Below are positions 5,398 to 8,040 of a DNA stretch of 8,040 bases, one piece after another. The number at the start of each line of letters is the position of its first letter. Position 1 is the first letter of the stretch. This DNA is from Candidatus Dadabacteria bacterium (GTDB lineage Bacteria; Desulfobacterota_D; UBA1144; Nemesobacterales; CSP1-2): the NCBI GenBank assembly GCA_022615255.1, contig JAKEHC010000046.1, forward strand, positions 1-8,040. The letters are read 5' to 3'. Below the pieces are notes generated by a model, which did not search any database, was not told where the DNA came from, and saw only the letters and a program-made list of their open reading frames with translations. Position numbers and translations under genes: made by a program.

Positions 5398-6396
5398 ATG
5401 AAGAAAACCCGTTCAAACAAAATCAGCCACACTGAGCTTCATAAAAGATTATCAAGGAAAGAAATCAGCCCGGTGTACATCTTTTCAGGCGACCAGTCCT
5501 TCCTGATGGATAAAGCGATATCAGAGTTAAAGGGAGTCGCGCTCGGAGACTCAGAAGATTTTAACTTTTCCAATTTCCGCGGTGAATCAGCCTCTGGGAG
5601 AGAGGTAATCGAGACTGCCAAAACTTATCCCATGCTGTCCAAAATGAGGCTGGTTGTCGTAAAGAACGCAGGTGAGCTTTCCGAAAGTGATTTAAGATCC
5701 CTTGATTCTTACATCTCATCCCCATCTCCGTCTACCTGTCTTATTCTCACAGTCGAAGAAGAAAAAGACCTCAACTTGGAAAATAAAAAAAATATCATTT
5801 ATGTTGATTTCGCTTTAGATGCAAAAGATATCCCTCAGCAAATAATCTCAGAGGCAAAAACACTAGGATGTGAGATTACAAAAGGGGCGGTGGATACCCT
5901 AGTGTCATTGGTTGGGGAGAACCTACTAGACATTCATAGAGAGCTTCAAAAACTCGCCATCTTTGTTGGTGATAGGAATAAGATATCGGCTCAAGACGTT
6001 GAGAAGCTCACCCAAAAAGAGCAGTTTCAAGACGTATTTCAGCTTGTAAACGCAATCTCCGATAAGAATAAGAGAAAGGCGATGAAAGCCCTTTTGGAGC
6101 TCGAAGCGGCGAAGGAGGAGCCGCTTGCGATTCTAAATAGAATAAGCTGGCGATTTAGATCAATCTGGAAAGCAAAAGAGCTTATTGATCAAAACATCCC
6201 GCAGGAGGAGATTTTAAAACGGCTTAGAACATCGGCTGGTGCCTTTTATTACCTAAGACAGCAGGCAAAGAATTTTTCCTATGAAGATATCAAAAGGATA
6301 ACTCAAACTATCTACGAGTATGATAGAGCGCTTAAAACCTCTTATATTCCAAAGAATATCACTCTAACCAAACTCGTTTTAGAGCTTTGTAGCTAG
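5398..6396 (+). CDS. holA: DNA polymerase III subunit delta HolA
   Basis: Clamp-loader subunit that opens the beta sliding clamp during chromosome replication. The 332-aa length fits the family (E. coli 343). The N-terminal motif PVYIFSGDQSFLMDKAI (25-41) is the typical HolA opening. The middle has LVVVKNAGELSESD, then KGAVDTLVSLVGENLLDIHRELQKL written in two parts: GAVDTLVSLVGENLLD and IHRELQKLAIF (about 163-190), the hallmark conserved segment. A C-terminal helical region follows (ILNRISWRFRSIWKAKELI), which packs in the clamp-loader collar. As usual for delta, there is no functional Walker A. The ATG at 5398 is preceded only by CAGG touching the start, so translation may be leaderless. It converges with rpsT, and the stops are 15 nt apart. 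Confidence 0.92.
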   Translation: MKKTRSNKISHTELHKRLSRKEISPVYIFSGDQSFLMDKAISELKGVALGDSEDFNFSNFRGESASGREVIETAKTYPMLSKMRLVVVKNAGELSESDLRSLDSYISSPSPSTCLILTVEEEKDLNLENKKNIIYVDFALDAKDIPQQIISEAKTLGCEITKGAVDTLVSLVGENLLDIHRELQKLAIFVGDRNKISAQDVEKLTQKEQFQDVFQLVNAISDKNKRKAMKALLELEAAKEEPLAILNRISWRFRSIWKAKELIDQNIPQEEILKRLRTSAGAFYYLRQQAKNFSYEDIKRITQTIYEYDRALKTSYIPKNITLTKLVLELCS

Positions 6397-6411
6397 CTTA
6401 TATATCTGCGC

Positions 6412-6693
6412 CTATGTAGCGGTATTTTTAGTTAATTCATAAACCCTTTTTGAAAGCCTGGAGACGCTCCTGGAAGCCGTGCGTTTATGAATTATCCCCT
6501 TAGACGCAGCCTTCTTAAGCGTAGACTCCGCTATCTTCAAGATTTCAAGGGATTTTGTCACATCTTGAGCCTTTATGGCGGCATCAGCCTCTTTGGTAAT
6601 GGTCTTTAGAAGAGAAAGCATATGCACATTTCTAGCCCTCCTCTTTAAACTCTGACGATTCTTCTTTATAGCCGAACGAATTCTTTTAGCCAT
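6412..6693 (-). CDS. rpsT: 30S ribosomal protein S20
   Basis: Primary 16S rRNA-binding protein of the small ribosomal subunit. The 93-aa, highly basic product starts MAKRIRSAIKKNRQSLKRRARN and carries the family signature LKKAASKGIIHKRTASRSVS (about 58-77) followed by RLSKRV. The length is slightly above the common 86-90, with a short TKNTAT tail. A GAGGGG ribosome binding site (6700-6705) sits 6 nt before the ATG. It is transcribed away from the repeat cluster and toward holA. Confidence 0.96.
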   Translation of the reverse strand: MAKRIRSAIKKNRQSLKRRARNVHMLSLLKTITKEADAAIKAQDVTKSLEILKIAESTLKKAASKGIIHKRTASRSVSRLSKRVYELTKNTAT

Positions 6694-6731
6694 AAACTAC
6701 CCCTCAATGTTAAATTAATGAAATAGTCTTC

Positions 6732-6752
6732 TGGCAATTGCCAATTTGTCAA
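6732..6752 (-). promoter_or_regulatory. rpsT promoter region with 12-bp palindrome
   Basis: On the minus strand a consensus TTGACA (6747-6752) begins a likely promoter about 54 bp before rpsT. Immediately downstream is the perfect palindrome TGGCAATTGCCA (6732-6743), in the spacer where polymerase sits. The -10 box is unclear: either GACTAT close by, or TTTAAC if the TTGCCA inside the palindrome is the -35. The palindrome could be an operator. Confidence 0.5.
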
Positions 6753-6791
6753 ATGTATTTTGCAGGGTGTCATTTTATAGGGATGTACTCT

Positions 6792-6864
6792 GTAGGGGCT
6801 GAACCCTGTCCTGAGCCGAAGCCCTGAGCAAAGCGAAGGGACAGGCGAAGGGACTGTTCAGCCC
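6792..6864 (+). repeat. GTAG hairpin, GGGCTGAAC type, with inserted repeat in loop
   Basis: GTAG (6792-6795) is followed by arm GGGCTGAAC (6796-6804) and, after 51 bp, its exact complement GTTCAGCCC (6856-6864). The intervening segment is itself structured: CCTGTCC (6805-6811) pairs with GGACAGG (6839-6845), and CCCTGAGC...GCGAAGGG lies inside. It begins with the same CCTGTCCTGAGC as the insert at 6985, so it looks like a second repeat family lodged in the loop. Confidence 0.75.
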
Positions 6865-6884
6865 ACCTTATTCTTATCCTACTC

Positions 6885-6957
6885 ATGTAGAGACACGCCA
6901 TGGCGTGTCTCCATAATAACGTTTGGCAAAGATAAATGTAGCGGAGACCTTTCGGTC
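6885..6957 (+). repeat. 73-bp two-hairpin repeat, copy 2
   Basis: Near-identical to 3881-3953, about 3 kb away. It holds a perfect 22-bp palindrome (6890-6911; half-arm GAGACACGCCA) after GTAG at 6887, and a second GTAG at 6938 with GGAGACC/GGTCGCC arms (6943-6960). A third, diverged version of the same pair is at 7085-7135 with a shorter linker. Confidence 0.85.
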
Positions 6958-6970
6958 GCCACTTCACAGG

Positions 6971-7066
6971 GTAGCCCACCAGTCCCTGTCCTGAGCACTT
7001 CGGCGGAGTTTATCCTGAACGAAGTGAAGGGCTCAGTGTAAACTCCGTCGAAGAATTGCTGGTGGG
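6971..7066 (+). repeat. GTAG hairpin, CCCACCAG type, interrupted by 71-bp insert
   Basis: GTAG (6971-6974) and arm CCCACCAG (6975-6982) are separated from the complementary CTGGTGGG (7059-7066) by an insert. The intact copy at 7208-7232 has only TCTTG between the arms, so the insertion point can be read exactly: between C6984 and T7056. Confidence 0.85.
6985..7055. repeat. 71-bp inverted-repeat element inserted in a hairpin loop
   Basis: The insert starts CCTGTCCTGAGC and ends GTCGAAGAA. Inside, arms 6998-7012 (CTTCGGCGGAGTTTA) and 7039-7053 pair over 15 bp with one mismatch, around a 26-nt loop that contains CCTGAACGAAGTGAAGG. It has no coding capacity. No target duplication is evident beyond one or two ambiguous bases. 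Confidence 0.75.
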
Positions 7067-7094
7067 TATCATGTGGTTATTACTGTAGAGACGC
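7064..7094 (+). repeat. 31-bp linker repeat, copy 1
   Basis: This linker joins a CCCACCAG hairpin to an AGACGC hairpin and recurs at 7230-7260 with 29 of 31 positions equal (core ATGTGGTTATTACTGTAGAG here). It shows that the CCCACCAG and AGACGC hairpins spread as a composite. Confidence 0.8.
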
Positions 7095-7135
7095 CATTTA
7101 TGGCGTCTGATTAAATGTAGCGGCGACCTCAAGTC
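7085..7135 (+). repeat. GTAG hairpin pair, AGACGCC and CGGCGACC types
   Basis: GTAG at 7085 precedes AGACGCCAT and ATGGCGTCT arms (7089-7108). A second GTAG at 7117 precedes CGGCGACCTCAAGTC, a decayed stem. The order equals that of the 73-bp repeats, with a much shorter linker. Confidence 0.7.
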
Positions 7136-7166
7136 ATTCTCCCTTACACCCCTAAAAACGAAGGCT

Positions 7167-7180
7167 GGACTTTCCAGTCC
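7167..7180. repeat. small hairpin GGACT/AGTCC
   Basis: GGACT (7167-7171) and AGTCC (7176-7180) pair around TTCC, the same loop as in the 7316 hairpin. It is preceded by CGAAGGCT rather than GTAG, so it is probably a degenerate member. Confidence 0.4.
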
Positions 7181-7207
7181 CGCACACACTCATTACAATA
7201 AATCGGG

Positions 7208-7232
7208 GTAGCCCACCAGTCTTGCTGGTGGG
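7208..7232 (+). repeat. GTAG hairpin, CCCACCAG type, intact
   Basis: GTAG (7208-7211), arms CCCACCAG (7212-7219) and CTGGTGGG (7225-7232), loop TCTTG. It is the intact reference for the interrupted copy at 6971-7066. Confidence 0.85.
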
Positions 7233-7260
7233 TATCGTGTGGTTATTATTGTAGAGACGC
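7230..7260 (+). repeat. 31-bp linker repeat, copy 2
   Basis: Second copy of 7064-7094, again between a CCCACCAG hairpin and an AGACGC hairpin. Confidence 0.8.
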
Positions 7261-7274
7261 ATTGCCATGCGTCT
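7251..7274 (+). repeat. GTAG hairpin, AGACGCAT type
   Basis: GTAG (7251-7254), arms AGACGCAT (7255-7262) and ATGCGTCT (7267-7274), loop TGCC. Compared with the 7085 hairpin the stem has changed on both sides with pairing kept. Confidence 0.8.
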
Positions 7275-7278
7275 TGAT

Positions 7279-7301
7279 GTAGGAGCGGCATCCCTGCCGC
7301 G
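7279..7301 (+). repeat. GTAG hairpin, GAGCGGC type
   Basis: GTAG (7279-7282), GCGGCA and TGCCGC arms around TCCC, followed by GAAATAATCGCACC. Sister of 3972-3992. Confidence 0.8.
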
Positions 7302-7315
7302 AAATAATCGCACCG

Positions 7316-7339
7316 GTAGGTCAGACATTCCTGTCTGAC
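7316..7339 (+). repeat. GTAG hairpin, GTCAGACA type
   Basis: GTAG (7316-7319), arms GTCAGACA (7320-7327) and TGTCTGAC (7332-7339), loop TTCC. Only copy of this stem family in the window. Confidence 0.8.
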
Positions 7340-7342
7340 ACT

Positions 7343-7370
7343 GTCATTGCGAGGGAACCGAAGCAATCTC
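7343..7370. repeat. GTCATTGCGAGG...GAAGCAATCTC repeat
   Basis: GTCATTGCGAGGGAACC followed by GAAGCAATCTC, with ATTGC and GCAAT arms. Sequences of this form are a familiar intergenic repeat in many bacterial genomes. It lacks GTAG and ends about 30 bp before the tal promoter candidate. Confidence 0.55.
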
Positions 7371-7378
7371 TCCCTATT

Positions 7379-7408
7379 TTTACTCAACTTCCAAATCTAT
7401 GGTATAGT
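7379..7408 (+). promoter_or_regulatory. candidate transaldolase promoter
   Basis: TATAGT (7403-7408) is a good -10 box; TTTACT (7379-7384) gives four of six -35 positions at an 18-bp spacing. Transcription would start near 7415, just before the GGAGGG ribosome binding site at 7421-7426. Confidence 0.45.
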
Positions 7409-7432
7409 CTATATGAAATCGGAGGGTTTAAA

Positions 7433-8040
7433 ATGAAATTCTTTCTTGATACCGGCAACCTGGATGAAATAAAAGACGCCGCGAGCCTTGGAGTCCTGGA
7501 TGGAGTTACGACAAATCCAACCCTTGTATCAAAAGAAGGGGAGCAGAAGGGATTCAAGGAGCTTATAAGAGAGATCTGCGAGATAGTAAAAGGCCCCGTA
7601 AGCGCAGAGGTGTTAAGCACAGACATAGAGAGAATGCTAGATGAGGCAAGGGAGCTTTCTCGAATCCATCCAGACGTGGTAGTCAAATTGCCACTAACCG
7701 AGGATGGAGTTAAAGCAACGAAAAAGGTATCCGAAGAAGGAATCAGGGTAAATGTTACCCTTGTTTTCTCACCCTCCCAGGCCCTTCTCGCCGCAAAAGC
7801 CGGAGCCGCCTATGTAAGCCCGTTTGTCGGCAGGCTCGACGATGTCTCTAACGTAGGCATGGATATTGTAAAAGACATAGTTCAAATCTACAAAAATTAC
7901 GGTTATCCCACCGAGGTATTGGTTGCAAGCGTTCGCCATCCCCTCCATGTAGTCGAAGCCGCAAAGATCGGAGCCCACATCGCCACAATGCCACACAAGG
8001 TGCTTAAGCAACTCGTTAAACACCCCCTCACCGATTTCGG
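7433..8040 (+). CDS. tal: transaldolase, short TalC/FSA family, 3' end cut by window edge
   Basis: Class I aldolase of the non-oxidative pentose phosphate pathway, moving a dihydroxyacetone unit between sugar phosphates in the cytoplasm. About 202 of an expected 214-220 residues are present, starting [16 protein letters not shown]. Conserved features: Asp6, TTNPT (26-30) with Asn28, the Schiff-base lysine in [11 protein letters not shown] (Lys85), NVTLVFS (107-113), SPFVGRLDD (129-137) and ASVRH (165-169). Residues that separate transaldolase from fructose-6-phosphate aldolase are informative: the positions of E. coli FsaA Gln59 and Tyr131 are Glu59 and Phe131 here, as in true transaldolases, while Thr109 is shared. 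So transaldolase activity is favoured over the aldolase. The ATG has a GGAGGG site with a 6-nt spacer. Confidence 0.93.
   Translation, partial: MKFFLDTGNLDEIKDAASLGVLDGVTTNPTLVSKEGEQKGFKELIREICEIVKGPVSAEVLSTDIERMLDEARELSRIHPDVVVKLPLTEDGVKATKKVSEEGIRVNVTLVFSPSQALLAAKAGAAYVSPFVGRLDDVSNVGMDIVKDIVQIYKNYGYPTEVLVASVRHPLHVVEAAKIGAHIATMPHKVLKQLVKHPLTDF

Noticed and set aside
6792..7339. CRISPR array
   Set aside because: Hairpins recur, but repeats differ in sequence, spacing is irregular and no uniform spacers separate them. The GTAG-hairpin pattern fits REP-type elements better.
6770..7387. Short minus-strand open frames in the right intergenic region
   Set aside because: They run through hairpin repeats; the encoded peptides simply translate the repeats.
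7433..8040. Fructose-6-phosphate aldolase (FSA)
   Set aside because: Glu59 and Phe131 match transaldolases rather than the Gln59 and Tyr131 of E. coli FsaA.

Overview
The window carries nine genes or gene parts that are ordinary for a free-living, probably Gram-negative bacterium, plus two intergenic stretches packed with short hairpin repeats. No gene fixes the phylum. Lipoate synthesis (lipB), a Fur-family regulator, an ECF metal transporter and a short transaldolase would fit a deltaproteobacterial, Nitrospirota-like or candidate-phylum genome, but this is only a guess. No rRNA, tRNA, CRISPR array or transposase gene is visible.

Left part (1-3283, minus strand): a compact metal-uptake operon. 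A Fur-family regulator gene is followed by cbiM, cbiQ and cbiO (an ECF-type Co/Ni-class transporter: substrate-binding membrane protein, coupling protein, ATPase) and then by a small exported protein with a CxxC motif that runs off the left edge. The last four genes are spaced by 7 to 10 nt or overlap. In front of the operon sits a near-consensus sigma-70 promoter whose -10 box overlaps a 23-bp palindrome of Fur-box type, so metal-dependent autoregulation is likely.

Middle (3396-6693): an orphan helix-turn-helix gene with a phage terminase-small-subunit look (+), a repeat cluster, ndk (+, TTG start), a C-rich/G-rich hairpin between convergent genes, lipB (-), holA (+) and rpsT (-). lipB and holA diverge from a short spacer; holA and rpsT converge with only 15 nt between them.

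Right part (6694-8040): about 740 bp without a gene, holding at least ten hairpin repeats, then a transaldolase gene of the short TalC/FSA family (+), cut by the right edge.

The most notable content is the repeats. At least fourteen hairpins across both clusters begin with the tetranucleotide GTAG on the plus strand, followed directly or within a few bases by an inverted repeat. The stems belong to several different sequence families. GTAG beside a hairpin is the hallmark of REP elements handled by RAYT (REP-associated tyrosine transposase) proteins. Families recur in fixed pairs, and two hairpins carry a different repeat inserted in the loop, giving a readable nested history.
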